DNA from: Lachnospiraceae bacterium
GTDB taxonomy: Bacteria; Bacillota; Clostridia; Lachnospirales; Lachnospiraceae
Reading direction: 5' to 3'
NCBI GenBank assembly: GCA_014804645.1
Contig: JAAUZI010000027.1
Span: forward strand, 19,451 to 83,450
Length of the DNA stretch: 64,000 bases
Shown here: in pieces, positions 52,720-62,936 of the stretch
How the letters are laid out: the number at the start of each line of letters is the position of its first letter
Numbering within the stretch: the first letter of the stretch is position 1
Made by a program: the position numbers and the translations under genes
Notes under the pieces: generated by a model
What the model was told of the DNA's origin: nothing
The model's input: only the letters and a program-made list of their open reading frames with translations
Databases searched by the model: none

Positions 52720-55475
52720 ATGAAAAAATACAATCCCACAACCATAGACCGAGACCGCGCCTTCGACATAAACGCCCTAAACGAACTGCTCACCCAGGGA
52801 AGATCCATCCTGACCGAGGCCATCAGCATCAGCCAAAAGATGGAAAAGTCCATCGCCGCCATCTCCGGCATTTACGCCGGGATCGACGGCGAGTACAAGG
52901 TGGGCGCGCTAAGCTATGACCTTGACAGACTGACAGGGACCCTGAAGAAGGACGTCTACCAGGACACCATAAACCGCATGGATGCCATCCTGAGCAAACT
53001 CATAAATGACATCCCCTCCTACGACACCACCCTGGCCCAGAGCATGGACAGCATAGGGGAAGTGCTATACTCCGTGAAAGCAAGGATAAGCGACCTTCGC
53101 GGGATGCTGGAGGCGGGGGACGTGGACCTGGGCTACACGGAATTCAGCCAGAGACTTCAGGACCTAAAAGCGGGCTGGGACGAGAGCACGGAAGACCTGG
53201 CCCAGCTCATCAACGCGCTGGGGGAAAAACTCTCCATTACCTATGACGCCCAGAACAATCCCACCAATATCAAGATAAACGGCAAAGAAAAACAGAAAAA
53301 CACCTTTGACGGGAAAGGGAACCTGTCAGAGACCGTGGACGCCCTCTCCCGAAAGACTCACTTTACCTACAATGGATCGGGACTCCCCGAGACAGTCACC
53401 CAGCCGGATGGGAGCGCCATCCACATGGAGTATGACGAAAAAGGCAACATCACCGGAGTGACGGACGCCGCGGGCGGGGAGACCCGCTATACATACGACA
53501 GCCTGAACCGCGTCATCCGGATAACAGACCCTTGCGGCAACCGGATGAGCCTGACCTACGACGCGGCGGACAACATCCGGACCCTGACAAACGCGGCAGG
53601 GGACGTGCGCGCCTTTGCATACAACGAAAGCAATAAAGTCACCCAGATCACAGACTTTGATGGCAGCACGATCAAGAGGAGATACAATGCGCTGAACAGA
53701 CCGGAGGAAGTGACCGACCAGATGGGAAGGACCACAAGACTCACCTATGACGCCATGTGGAACCCAGCCAGCGTCACCCTGCCGGACGGGACAGAGACCT
53801 GCTACGACTATGACAGGAACAATCGTCTGACCCAGATCCGGGACGCCATGGGAAACACCATAAGCTACACCTATGACGGCAACGGCAACCGCGTCAGCCA
53901 GACCGACCAGATGGGAAACACCCGGGCCTACACCTATACCCCCCCTGGGAAAGATAGAAACCGTCACCGACGAGGCGGGCGCACCACCCGCTACGCCTAC
54001 CTGCCCGGAGGATACCTTTCCGAAATACACCACAGCGACGGGACAAAAGAAAGCTACACCTACAACGCCGGCGGAAACATCAAGACCTATACCGACAAAA
54101 ACGGCTTTGTGACAACCTATGCCTACGACTGCCTCAGCCGCGTCACCCGCATCAGCGGCAGCGGCGGAGAGAAAAAAGAATACGCCTACGACCCGGTGGG
54201 GAACCTGACCGCCATGACAGACGCATACGGGAACACTACCCGGTACGCCTACTCCCTAACAGGCCAGCTCATAAAGGTAACAGACGCCCTGGGAAACGAG
54301 ACAGAATACACCTACGACGCAAAAGGCCAGCTCATAGAAAAACTGGACAAAGAAGGATACCTGACAAAATACGGCTACACCTCCCAGGGAGACGTAGACC
54401 ACATCGCCTACGCGGACGGAAGGGAAGTAAAACTCTCCTACAACCCCCTGCGCCAGCTGGAGGAGATACAGGACTGGCTGGGCGTCACGAAGATACAGAA
54501 CGACGCCATGGGAAGAGCAGTCAAAGTACAATACCCCGATGGAAAAGAAGTCTCCTACACCTACGGAAAAAGCGGCGAGAGGACGGCATAATCTACCCGG
54601 ACGGAAAGACGGCGTCCTATACCTACGACAGCCAGCTCAGACTTTCAGAGCTGACAGATGAAAACGGCGCCATCACCTACGCCTACGATGAAAACGGAAG
54701 ACTTGCCCAAAAGACATTCCCTAACGGAATGCGGACCTCCTATGCCTACAACGCGCAGGGCCGCCTGGCGGAACTGACCCACCGGGACAGAGAGGGGATC
54801 CTGGACCGCTACGCCTACCGGTATGACCTGCGGGGCAACAAGACCGCAATAGAAAAACAGAGAAGAGGACTCCCGGAAGAGAGCGGCTCCTACGCCTATG
54901 CCTACGACAAGAGAGGGAACCTGAGCCTTATCATGGAAAACGGCGCCCTGAAAAACCAGTATGTCTACGGGGCCTTAAACCGTCTGGAACAGGCAGTGAA
55001 CGCCAAAGGAGAGACCGCCCTCTACACCTACAACGGCCTGGGACACAGGGTAGGAAAGACCACAGGCGCCATCCACCCGGAAAAAGAGATACAATACACC
55101 ATAGACCTGACCAGGAGTTACCACAACCTCCTACAGAAGGAAGAGGACGGAAACACCCAGAGCTACCTGTGGGATAGGAATGTGGCAGGCATGACAGAGG
55201 ACGGCCAGGAAAGATACTACCTCCAGGACGAGATGGGCAGCCCCATCCGCCTGATGGACAAAGACGGCGACCTGGAAGACAGCTACGGCTACGATGAATT
55301 CGACCAGGACCTGTACGGCAACCAGGGGCCCCTGCAGCCCTTTGGCTACACAGGGTATTAGGCAGACAGGATAGCAGGGACCTACTATGCCCAGGCGAGG
55401 GAGTACAGGGCGGAGCTAGGAAGGTTTGCGGCGGTAGACACCATCAAGGGATTTACAGCGACGCAGTTACGCTGA
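52720..55475 (+). pseudogene. RHS/YD-repeat protein, broken
   Basis: The intact start (MKKYNPTTIDRDRAFDIN) opens a ~170-residue helical, coiled domain without signal peptide, then at least twenty YD repeats of the type YDSLNRVIRITDPCGN. The frame leaves at a 7-C run near 53940 and returns by 53990. A missing G near 54586 creates a stop at 54589. The second frame runs on to the RHS core end, where a TAG at 55359 stands where a Gln is expected, followed by ADRIAGTYYAQAREYRAELG and RFAAVDTIKG. Toxin domain after the core is missing. RHS proteins carry polymorphic toxins between bacteria. The coding bias toward C-ending codons differs from neighbours. Confidence 0.85.
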
Positions 55476-55802
55476 ATGAGTATTGACGCAGAGAATGCAG
55501 TTGTGCAAGAGGTAGCTTTTCGATTTTTACATGCAAAATAACTGGAAACGAAGGACATGTATGGGTTGGAACTACAATAAAGCGTTTTGGCGAAAATAGA
55601 GAAATAGAGAAATTGATGTTGTCAGAAGGTCTTTACGAGGATAGTTGTACAGGGGAAGAATAGGGATGAAGAAAAAACAGGATTACTAATAAGTCAGACC
55701 ATAGACAAAGCGCCTCTGGCAAATCCTAAACCAGAAACGCTTTGTCTACAGCCTGAGCAGCGCTCCGAGGGGCGCTGCCGGATACCAATATTCAGTTCCT
55801 AA
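55476..55802. other. Degraded region after the RHS core
   Basis: A short open stretch (about 55487-55662) encodes SFSIFTCKITGNEGHVWVG without a start codon, possibly the tail of the lost toxin or its immunity gene. Two hairpins follow: AGACAAAGCG (55703-55712) with 55738-55747, and CAGCGC with GCGCTG at 55759-55778. They may terminate the leftward operon. Nothing else recognised. Confidence 0.4.
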
Positions 55803-56063
55803 TTACGAATTGGACGGACCAACATAGATCCAGTCGCCTTCCCATACGCCCCTAGTGGTGTTATATAAGCGTTTCCACCAACCATCTTCCCGCTCCTCAT
55901 AGACCCATCTCTTGACGTCCGCTTGGGGGGATACCGTTTCCGTTCCCGTGGATGCCGCTGCGCTAACCGGTATGGTAAAGTTAGGTGCCGTAAACAGCAA
56001 CGCCATACTGCATGCTACAGTGGCAAAGGCCAGTCTACTGATCTTTTTGAACTGTTTCATCAT
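55803..56063 (-). CDS. Small secreted protein at the end of the bla-type operon
   Basis: An 86-residue protein with signal peptide (LAFATVACSMALLF and cut after VSA) leaving ~50 residues, rich in Trp and Tyr: WVYEEREDGWWKRLYNTTRG then VWEGDWIYVG. It starts within the end of the BlaR1-like gene, with AAGGAGGAAC just before two ATGs (56063, 56060). The close coupling suggests it works with, or is regulated by, the sensor. No family recognised; SH3-like fold is a guess. Confidence 0.6.
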   Translation of the reverse strand: MMKQFKKISRLAFATVACSMALLFTAPNFTIPVSAAASTGTETVSPQADVKRWVYEEREDGWWKRLYNTTRGVWEGDWIYVGPSNS

Positions 56064-57207
56064 GTTCCTCCTTGTTGGAATAAATTACAATATCTGGATA
56101 ATATTCCAGAGAATCAACGATCTCGGTACATCGGCCATCGAAAAGATAAACTGTGTACGTACCGTCAGCATTGAAAACCGCATAAGAATTGGATTCTTCG
56201 GGTACAACGTAACTCTCCGATTCCGTGATTTCGGGTGCATAGGAGCTATTCTCGAAAATAATCAAATAGGAGCCTATGTACATGCCAAACACCAGTAGCA
56301 ACAAGGCCACAGAAACCAAGTAATTGGGTTTGGTCTTCGGTCTTTGCATCATATGTATACGGCGCGTCAGAATGTTCTTCCCATCAAAAGCTGATTCCTC
56401 GGACTGGGACAAATAATCGCCGCTGTCCTTGGAATGCTTTAGATAGTACATGATTGTGGACATATACCCGGTGGCGGCCTCGTCGCCATCAGCGACTATA
56501 GAGGCGTCAACCTGCATTTCCTGCAGAGTATCTACCTGTCTGCTGAGTATATGGCAGAACGGGTTCCACCAATAGAATGCAGAAACGCAGCCGACAAGAA
56601 ATTTCAACCCCAAATCATGATGTCTGTAATGATATAACTCATGCCGCAGAGCAAACAGCAGATCCTTGGCGGCAGGGGTCGTATTTTGCGGCAACAGAAT
56701 GATAGGTTTACGCAGCCCGGTAATCATAGGAGTTTGGGTGAACGGAAAGAGGCGCAGACGCAGATGTCTGCGCTCCTTCTCCGAACAAAGTGCTCCTAAA
56801 ATAGCTGCGTAGGGGTCTTCTCTGGTAACGTCTCTGCCATTGCGCAAAACCAATGCCCGCAGTTTTATCTGTCTCCAGACATAACTGATTAAAAAGAATA
56901 TGCTGATCGCAAACCATCCCACGCAAAGAACATCGGAAATTGAAACCTGGAATCCCGGAATAATCTCATGTCGGTGGCGCAATAGAGACAACGCATCGGA
57001 GAACAACGCCGGGAGTATTACCGTCCTTGTAAAAGGCAGTTCGCAGGGAAACAGCAGTCTGACCAGAGTCACAATGCAAAATACAATCATCACTTTATAT
57101 CCGATCTCCGCCAGCAGTTTTTCGTTGCGGAAAAGCAGTGAGATCGGAATCAACAACAGATTGCTTGCAAGCAGCGTCATCAGTACAGACGAAAAACTAA
57201 AATGCAT
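56035..57207 (-). CDS. BlaR1/MecR1-type M56 metallopeptidase sensor
   Basis: A 390-residue membrane protein. Hydrophobic helices near 5-25, 35-55, 95-115 and 305-325, and the cytoplasmic zinc protease motif LRHELYHYRHHDL near residue 190 with PITGLRKPIILLP-type segment before it (TPMITGLRKPIILLPQN). M56 sensors cleave a BlaI-type repressor. Unlike true BlaR1 (~600 residues) it has no penicillin-binding sensor domain; only ~70 outer residues follow the last helix (AVFNADGTYTVYLFDGRC). So the signal is probably not a beta-lactam. It follows blaI by 9 bp. Confidence 0.88.
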   Translation of the reverse strand: MHFSFSSVLMTLLASNLLLIPISLLFRNEKLLAEIGYKVMIVFCIVTLVRLLFPCELPFTRTVILPALFSDALSLLRHRHEIIPGFQVSISDVLCVGWFAISIFFLISYVWRQIKLRALVLRNGRDVTREDPYAAILGALCSEKERRHLRLRLFPFTQTPMITGLRKPIILLPQNTTPAAKDLLFALRHELYHYRHHDLGLKFLVGCVSAFYWWNPFCHILSRQVDTLQEMQVDASIVADGDEAATGYMSTIMYYLKHSKDSGDYLSQSEESAFDGKNILTRRIHMMQRPKTKPNYLVSVALLLLVFGMYIGSYLIIFENSSYAPEITESESYVVPEESNSYAVFNADGTYTVYLFDGRCTEIVDSLEYYPDIVIYSNKEEHDETVQKDQ

Positions 57208-57216
57208 TGTTTTTCC

Positions 57217-57606
57217 CTACTTCTTCTTTTTCAGATCGGCAAGAAGTTTCTCCAACTCCTTGATATCCTTTTCTTTTGTGGCCGCATCCGAGTTCTGCTC
57301 AAGCATACCAGCTACAGCTGTCTGCATGCTGATAATGGAACGGAAACTCTTGTAGTCCTGAAGGAATTTCTCGATGAGAACATCCTTGGACTTTTCGGTG
57401 GCTCCGAAAGTTCTGCTCAGCACGTTGCCGCTGTGGGTCACGCCCTGAACCTCTACAAGCTCGTTGGCCAGCAGCTTGCGCAGTACAGCCTGAACAGTGC
57501 TCTGAGTCAACTCAGCGCCGGAATTGACAATCTCGGTGGAAGTCAAAGCTCTTTCGGATTCATGCAGAATTTTGAGTACTTCAAGTTCTCTTGGATTAAG
57601 TTTCAT
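57217..57606 (-). CDS. BlaI/MecI-family repressor
   Basis: A 129-residue winged-helix protein: KLNPRELEVLKILHESERAL, TSTEIVNSGAELTQSTVQAV (recognition helix) and LLANELVEVQGVTHSGNVLS, then a helical dimerisation end with a Lys-rich tail. It represses its own operon until cut by the M56 partner. AAAGGAGATAT lies ahead of the ATG. The typical cleavage pair N-F is not obvious. Confidence 0.9.
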   Translation of the reverse strand: MKLNPRELEVLKILHESERALTSTEIVNSGAELTQSTVQAVLRKLLANELVEVQGVTHSGNVLSRTFGATEKSKDVLIEKFLQDYKSFRSIISMQTAVAGMLEQNSDAATKEKDIKELEKLLADLKKKK

Positions 57607-57644
57607 AAAATATATCTCCTTTCTTAGTGCACCAAATCAATACT

Positions 57645-57673
57645 ATTATAATTCAGTGGGCAAAAATGTGCAA
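57645..57673 (-). promoter_or_regulatory. Sigma-A promoter of the blaI operon
   Basis: Read leftward: TTGCAC at 57673-57668, 17-bp spacer, TATAAT at 57650-57645. Confidence 0.8.
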
Positions 57674-57825
57674 GATGTGACGCATAATTTTCTTAAAAAA
57701 TTTTTCTCGACAAAAAGCGCCGGAAAGAGACTTGCCAGCAAAGGACTTCTGTGCTATGGTTTGAATGATTAGAGGAAGTGGAAACTGTCGGGTATTTCCT
57801 GACAGTCGAGGGGTACAATAATATT

Positions 57826-57962
57826 ATGAAGAAGAAAAACTTTTATCTGTGCTGCAGTGTTGGTCTGCGTTCCCTTTCTGGCGGGACATCCCTACCCCGG
57901 AGGAGGTAGAAAAAAAGGAGCTGCCAGAGGACAGGTTCGTTCAAGTGTATCTGGTGGAGTGA
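57826..57962 (+). pseudogene. Remnant of a small exported protein gene
   Basis: An ATG gives MKKK, a second frame gives TFICAAVLVCVPFLAG (signal-peptide-like), and a third gives IPTPEEVEKKELPEDRFVQV before TGA 57960. Two frameshifts would restore one short exported protein. Low certainty. Confidence 0.35.
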
Positions 57963-57963
57963 A

Positions 57964-57992
57964 TTGCAATTTGGAAACAATTATGCTATAAT
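57964..57992 (+). promoter_or_regulatory. Sigma-A promoter of the pseB-like gene
   Basis: TTGCAA, 17-bp spacer, TATAAT with an extended TGC before it. It ends 51 bp before the ATG at 58044, which rules out the longer in-frame start at 57993. Confidence 0.82.
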
Positions 57993-58043
57993 TTGGAAGA
58001 TATAGACACAGACTGCGGAGCAGTGACAGAGGAGGAAGACAAT

Positions 58044-59039
58044 ATGCTGAACAATAAATCAATACTGATTACTGGGGGAACCGGTAGTTTTGGAAAAGCA
58101 TTCACCAGATATGTGCTGGAGAATTATGACCCTAAAAAGATAATTATCTATTCCCGGGATGAATTCAAGCAGTATATCATGCAGAACGAATTCAAGGAGC
58201 ATGCCTCCAAGCTGCGGTTTTTTATCGGAGATGTGCGGGATAAGGAGCGCCTGTCCAGGGCTTTTGAGGGTGTGGATTATGTGATCCACGCGGCGGCGCT
58301 GAAACAGGTTCCAGCCTGTGAGTACAACCCGGCGGAGGCTATCAAGACCAATATTAACGGGGCGCAGAATGTGATCGACGCAGCGCTGGATACAGGGGTA
58401 CAAAAGGTGGTGGCGCTGTCCACAGACAAGGCTGTGAATCCGGTGAATCTGTACGGCGGCACCAAGCTGGTGTCGGACAAGCTGTTCGTTGCCGCCAACG
58501 CCTATGCCGGCACCAAGGATGTGTGTTTCTCGCTTGTGCGGTACGGCAACGTTGCGGGCAGCCGCGGCTCCGTGATCCCGCTTTTCCATAATATATTGAA
58601 AAATGGCGGCACTGAGCTGCCGATTACGGACTATCGTATGACCCGGTTCTGGATCAGTCTGCGTCAGGGTGTGGAACTGGTAATCAAGGCGCTGGAGGAG
58701 GCCAGAGGCGGAGAGACATTTATCTCCAAGCTTCCCTCCTTTAAGATCACTGATTTGGCCCAGGCTCTGCTGCCCGGCTGCGAGATGCCAGAGGTGGGTA
58801 TCCGAGAGGGCGAAAAGCTGCATGAGATCATGGTGACGGTGGAGGATTCCACGCACACCTATGAGTATGACAAGCATTTTATCGTGTATCCGCAGATGGT
58901 GTGGAGCGACAGACAGACGGTGCTGCCAGGCGGCAAAAAGGTGGCGGAGGGATTCTCCTACAGCTCCGGTAACAACACGCAGTGGCTGAGCGTGGAGGAG
59001 ATTAGAGAGCTGCTTAAGACTGTGGAACTGGAAAAATAA
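58044..59039 (+). CDS. pseB: UDP-GlcNAc 4,6-dehydratase (inverting), PseB-like
   Basis: A 331-residue short-chain dehydrogenase fold: ILITGGTGSFGKAFTRYVLE (NAD(P)-binding loop), FIGDVRDKERLSRAF, VIHAAALKQVPACEYNPAEA, VVALSTDKAVNPVNLYGGTK with the catalytic Lys, and DYRMTRFWISLRQGVELV. PseB makes UDP-4-keto-6-deoxy-AltNAc, first step to pseudaminic acid or a related sugar for flagellin, capsule or wall glycan. Length is normal (~330). GGAGGAAG precedes the ATG. PseC and later genes are not in view; the related CapE/FlaA1 activity is possible. Confidence 0.85.
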   Translation: MLNNKSILITGGTGSFGKAFTRYVLENYDPKKIIIYSRDEFKQYIMQNEFKEHASKLRFFIGDVRDKERLSRAFEGVDYVIHAAALKQVPACEYNPAEAIKTNINGAQNVIDAALDTGVQKVVALSTDKAVNPVNLYGGTKLVSDKLFVAANAYAGTKDVCFSLVRYGNVAGSRGSVIPLFHNILKNGGTELPITDYRMTRFWISLRQGVELVIKALEEARGGETFISKLPSFKITDLAQALLPGCEMPEVGIREGEKLHEIMVTVEDSTHTYEYDKHFIVYPQMVWSDRQTVLPGGKKVAEGFSYSSGNNTQWLSVEEIRELLKTVELEK

Positions 59040-59063
59040 AAAGGAACAGGGCTGCCGGGGTGT

Positions 59064-60890
59064 TCACCGCTCTGCGCATGGATGTATCATGCTGTGCAGT
59101 AGCAGCGGTGCACACACGGCCAGGCAGTAGATATAGCGAAGGGCGGCCATGGGTCCCAGGAAACAGGTGCCCAGATACATTAGAGGCAGCATTCCCCACA
59201 TCAGTAGGCCATAGCGCTTTCGATAGATGCTCCATAGCAGAGTCAACACCAGCAGCCATACATAAGGAGCATTGCGGAAGAAGTAGCCCATGATGGGAAT
59301 GTTGCGGTAGTTCAAATGGTAGAGCAGATAATTGTAATACGGCGTCACTAAAGGGAAATAGTCATGCTTTATGATTTCGTGCTCTGTTCCGATAAGCGTA
59401 TGATAGATAGCAATATCTGCAGAGACATATACCCCCTGATTTAAGGGATACCAATAGCCCATAGTGTTGGTAATGATGCTTTCCAGATATTCGTCAGGAA
59501 ATTGAAGCCCGATCTTAAGCCAGAGTTTGAAAAAATTCAGTTTATTGCTGCGGAGCAAGTGCTCATTGGCATTGTTTTTCACCGAATCAGCCAGATAGGG
59601 ATTGTAGCCGGAAATATCCTGCTCCTGGATATACATGCAAATTTCCTCGTACAGAGCGGAGTCCAGTTCTGACCTCCGATAGCTGGCAACTCTTGCCATG
59701 CACTGGAGAGGTACACTCATCATTTCACGCTGAGTATCAGGACTGTAGGCGTGAGTGTATGCAATCAGTCCTCGGTTACAGAGGGAGTGGAGCAGCAGGA
59801 TCGCCATAAGGGTAATTAAAAAGTGCGCTTTAGATTTCAGCGGTTTCAGGTACAGGAGAACAATGAGTCCCGAAACAGCCACGGCATAAATGGCATTGTT
59901 GCGCAACAGACCAAGCAGAACTCCCGCCAGAATCATGCCGGCGTAGCTGTACCAAGCGAACTTTTCTCTGTCCACCAGCAGCCGAAACATAAAAATTGCA
60001 TAATACAGGAAGAAAGCTGCGCATAACACATCCTTGGTGGCGGAAATCGCAAAAGCGGGATGCATGGGGAACAGGGCAAACCAGAGAAGCACGCCTATGC
60101 GGATGCAGCGAGGAACTCCTTTTTTATAAAAATAGAACAGCAGATAAGCGAAAGCACTGGTGAGTATCAGCATCTGGAGCAGAGTGTAAAGCTGATAGCC
60201 CGCGGACACATTGCCTATCCGTTCTCCAAACTGGTAGGCTTTGCCCATCAGCAGGGTGTGCAGTAGGGGATGGTGCGTAGAGTAGCCGTTGCGACACACC
60301 TCGCTCATTTGATATTTCGCATCAAATACAAAATTTCCCGGCCATTGGCTGAGGAAAATCGGCATATAAGAGAGCATGAGAACACCCCATGCCAGCAGAA
60401 AGTAGAACCAGTGGTGACGGTCTATGAAAGCGTAAAAACGGTTTGTTGGCCGAGTGTGCTGTTTATCGGCGTACCATTTTTGTATGTGGCCGGGCAATTG
60501 AAATAATTCCGCACATACGGGGGTGGCGCAGATGCTGATACCCATTATCAAAAAAAGTTGTAGGATTCCCTCTGAGACGGAGCGGAATATATCGTTGACA
60601 TAATGGGCATATCCTCCATAGACAATGGCCATTCCCAGTAGGATGCCTCCTATGGTGGATACATTTCTTAATCGTTTGTCTTTCAACAGGAAAAAACGGT
60701 GGAGTAACCAGGCGGTAACGGCAAACAGCAATATGGAGGAGAGGTTGTAGCCAAAATATTTGCCTCCAAAGTAAACGGCCCCATCCCCGTTTAATGAGAT
60801 GACTCTGGCAAAGGAAAGTACGCTCAGATAGGAGAGAAGAGTAATAAGTATTCGTCTTGGCCAGGGAGATTTTATTGTATGAAACTGCAT
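59064..60890 (-). CDS. Large multi-pass membrane protein, DUF6020-like
   Basis: A 608-residue protein with about 12 hydrophobic helices. A loop SQWPGNFVFDAKYQMSEVCR then STHHPLLHTLLMG resembles the first luminal loop of GT-C glycosyltransferases, where an Asp acts in catalysis. ATG 60890 preceded by GGAGGAAATC is the chosen start. I recall this type as DUF6020; likely a lipid-linked-sugar transferase, by inference. It converges on pseB. Confidence 0.68.
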   Translation of the reverse strand: MQFHTIKSPWPRRILITLLSYLSVLSFARVISLNGDGAVYFGGKYFGYNLSSILLFAVTAWLLHRFFLLKDKRLRNVSTIGGILLGMAIVYGGYAHYVNDIFRSVSEGILQLFLIMGISICATPVCAELFQLPGHIQKWYADKQHTRPTNRFYAFIDRHHWFYFLLAWGVLMLSYMPIFLSQWPGNFVFDAKYQMSEVCRNGYSTHHPLLHTLLMGKAYQFGERIGNVSAGYQLYTLLQMLILTSAFAYLLFYFYKKGVPRCIRIGVLLWFALFPMHPAFAISATKDVLCAAFFLYYAIFMFRLLVDREKFAWYSYAGMILAGVLLGLLRNNAIYAVAVSGLIVLLYLKPLKSKAHFLITLMAILLLHSLCNRGLIAYTHAYSPDTQREMMSVPLQCMARVASYRRSELDSALYEEICMYIQEQDISGYNPYLADSVKNNANEHLLRSNKLNFFKLWLKIGLQFPDEYLESIITNTMGYWYPLNQGVYVSADIAIYHTLIGTEHEIIKHDYFPLVTPYYNYLLYHLNYRNIPIMGYFFRNAPYVWLLVLTLLWSIYRKRYGLLMWGMLPLMYLGTCFLGPMAALRYIYCLAVCAPLLLHSMIHPCAER

Positions 60891-61015
60891 GACGATTTCC
60901 TCCAACGCATAAAATATAAGTTAATATATCATCTTTTTCCGTCTCCGTCAATAAAGGTGCAGGTAATTGTGAGCCTAGCGGTTTAAGGGAAGTCAGATTA
61001 AGAGGATTCAGATTT

Positions 61016-62857
61016 ATGAAAAAAATCAATCAGACGATAAAGAAACACTTGTGCTGGATTTACCCCCTGATATTGCTGTTGTATCCGCTGCGGCATATCC
61101 GGGTGGGCGCGGAATGGTGGGATACCGGCTATAATTATGGCAATTTCACCTATATGGATCATATGGACCCCATGTGGCTGCTCAGCACCTACCTGGGCAA
61201 TGCCGCCGGACATCTGCTCACGCTGCTGCCCGGCGGCGGCGCCATGCTGGGATTGAATATTTACACGGGATTGTTTGTGAGTCTCCTTGCCCTCGGGGGA
61301 TACTTTTTTTTCACTCGCCGGATAGGACTTTCCCGAACGCTTACATTCTGGGGAGAAATGCTGGCCGTCAGTTTCTGCTGGTGTCCCACGGCGCTGCTGT
61401 ACAATTATCTGACCTATGTGCTGATGGGAGCGGGCGTCATACTGCTGTACCGTGCGCTGTCGGGGGAGGAGCAAAACGCCTGGAGATATTTTGTGGGGGC
61501 CGGCGTATGTCTGGGAGTGAATGTGCTGGTGCGTTTTCCCAATCTGGCGGAGACGGCGCTGATACTGGCGGTGTGGGCCATGGCGCTGATTCGCCGTCAG
61601 AGACTGGGGCGGACGGTAAAGCAGACTCTGCAGTGTCTGGGCGGATATCTGTTGGGACTGGGCGGCGGATTGGCGGTGATCGCGCTGCGGTATGGGCCGC
61701 GGACTTATATCGACGGGATCATGCGGTTGATGTCCATGCCCTCCGAGGCGTCTGAGTATACAGTGTATTCCATGGTGGTACAACAGCTGCGCAATTATCT
61801 GCAGAACTGTATCTGGCTGGGATATCTGGCCTTTTTCATGTTACTGGGCTTTATCGTGTATATGTTGCTGCCCCAAAAGCTGAACTGGATCAAAAATGTG
61901 GGTTATGTGGGGTGCGTATTCTGCGGTTTTTATTATCTGATGCTGCAAAATATGTTCAATTTCAAATACAGCACCAAGGAGAGCGCATTTCAGTGGGGCG
62001 TGTTCCTGCTCACCGCCACTCTGGCGGTGGGGATCGTCACCATACTGCGCAAAAAGAGCACGGAGCAGGAGAAACTGATGTGCGGGCTGGGAATGCTGGT
62101 GATCCTGATTACGCCCTTGGGGAGCAACAACCACCTGTATTCCGCCATAAACAATCTGTTTCTGGTGGCGCCCTTTACCCTGTGGATGCTGGTGCGTTTT
62201 TTGCGGTGGCTGCCGCCGCGCCTGACGCGGAGCGTAAAAAAGGGGAAAAGCAGTCTCTTTTTTACGATGAGTCTCTTTCCGGTAAGGGCCATGCTGGTGT
62301 GTATTCTGGTCATGATTACGGTGCAGGGAACCCTGTTCGGTATTGGGTATGTGTTCCACGAGAGCAACGGCGGGGAGAATCTTCACACTCCTATTGTGGG
62401 AAATGCGGTGCTCAAGGGCATGTTGACTTCTCCGGAGAGGGCGGAGGCGCTGAACTCTCTGTCCGCCTATGTAAATCAGGAGGGGTTAAAGGGACAGGAG
62501 ATCATTCTCTACGGCGGGATTCCGGCTCTGTCCTACTATCTGGAGATGCCCTTTGCCATCTCCGCCTGGCCGGATCTGGCCTCCTACAACTACAGTGTCA
62601 TGGCCGATGACTTGGAGCGGCTGGCAGGGGAAATTGCCGAGGGGCAGAGCGCCAAGCCGATACTGCTTTTGGAAAAACGGCAGGGAACCTATCTGACAGG
62701 AGGGGAGGACGCCCTGACGGCGCTGGGAATCAGCGACAGGGAGACGGCGGGGATTTTGGAGGATCGGAAACTGCTGCTGTTGGCCGACTGGATAGAGACA
62801 TACGGGTACGAGGTATGCTTTGAAAACGAAAAATTTTTGCTGTTTCAGGCTCCGTAG
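61016..62857 (+). CDS. Multi-pass membrane protein, GT-C-like
   Basis: A 613-residue membrane protein with about 12 helices. First helices are followed by the outer loop VGAEWWDTGYNYGNFTYMDH, an Asp-bearing loop in the place expected of GT-C transferases. The C-terminal ~130 residues form a soluble domain outside the membrane (NAVLKGMLTSPERAEALNSL, EIILYGGIPALSYYL). Divergent from the preceding gene with 125 bp between starts, and followed in the same direction by another large membrane protein. A role in surface-glycan building is inferred from neighbours. Confidence 0.68.
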   Translation: MKKINQTIKKHLCWIYPLILLLYPLRHIRVGAEWWDTGYNYGNFTYMDHMDPMWLLSTYLGNAAGHLLTLLPGGGAMLGLNIYTGLFVSLLALGGYFFFTRRIGLSRTLTFWGEMLAVSFCWCPTALLYNYLTYVLMGAGVILLYRALSGEEQNAWRYFVGAGVCLGVNVLVRFPNLAETALILAVWAMALIRRQRLGRTVKQTLQCLGGYLLGLGGGLAVIALRYGPRTYIDGIMRLMSMPSEASEYTVYSMVVQQLRNYLQNCIWLGYLAFFMLLGFIVYMLLPQKLNWIKNVGYVGCVFCGFYYLMLQNMFNFKYSTKESAFQWGVFLLTATLAVGIVTILRKKSTEQEKLMCGLGMLVILITPLGSNNHLYSAINNLFLVAPFTLWMLVRFLRWLPPRLTRSVKKGKSSLFFTMSLFPVRAMLVCILVMITVQGTLFGIGYVFHESNGGENLHTPIVGNAVLKGMLTSPERAEALNSLSAYVNQEGLKGQEIILYGGIPALSYYLEMPFAISAWPDLASYNYSVMADDLERLAGEIAEGQSAKPILLLEKRQGTYLTGGEDALTALGISDRETAGILEDRKLLLLADWIETYGYEVCFENEKFLLFQAP

Positions 62858-62936
62858 CCGGATACCAGTAAAACCGCGAGTATAGATTAGTACAATATCG
62901 CAGGTAAAGCCAGCGATATGCAGGAATGAGGTAAGT

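Noticed and set aside
56035..57606. Beta-lactam resistance operon
   Set aside because: No penicillin-binding sensor domain and no beta-lactamase or PBP2a gene is present.
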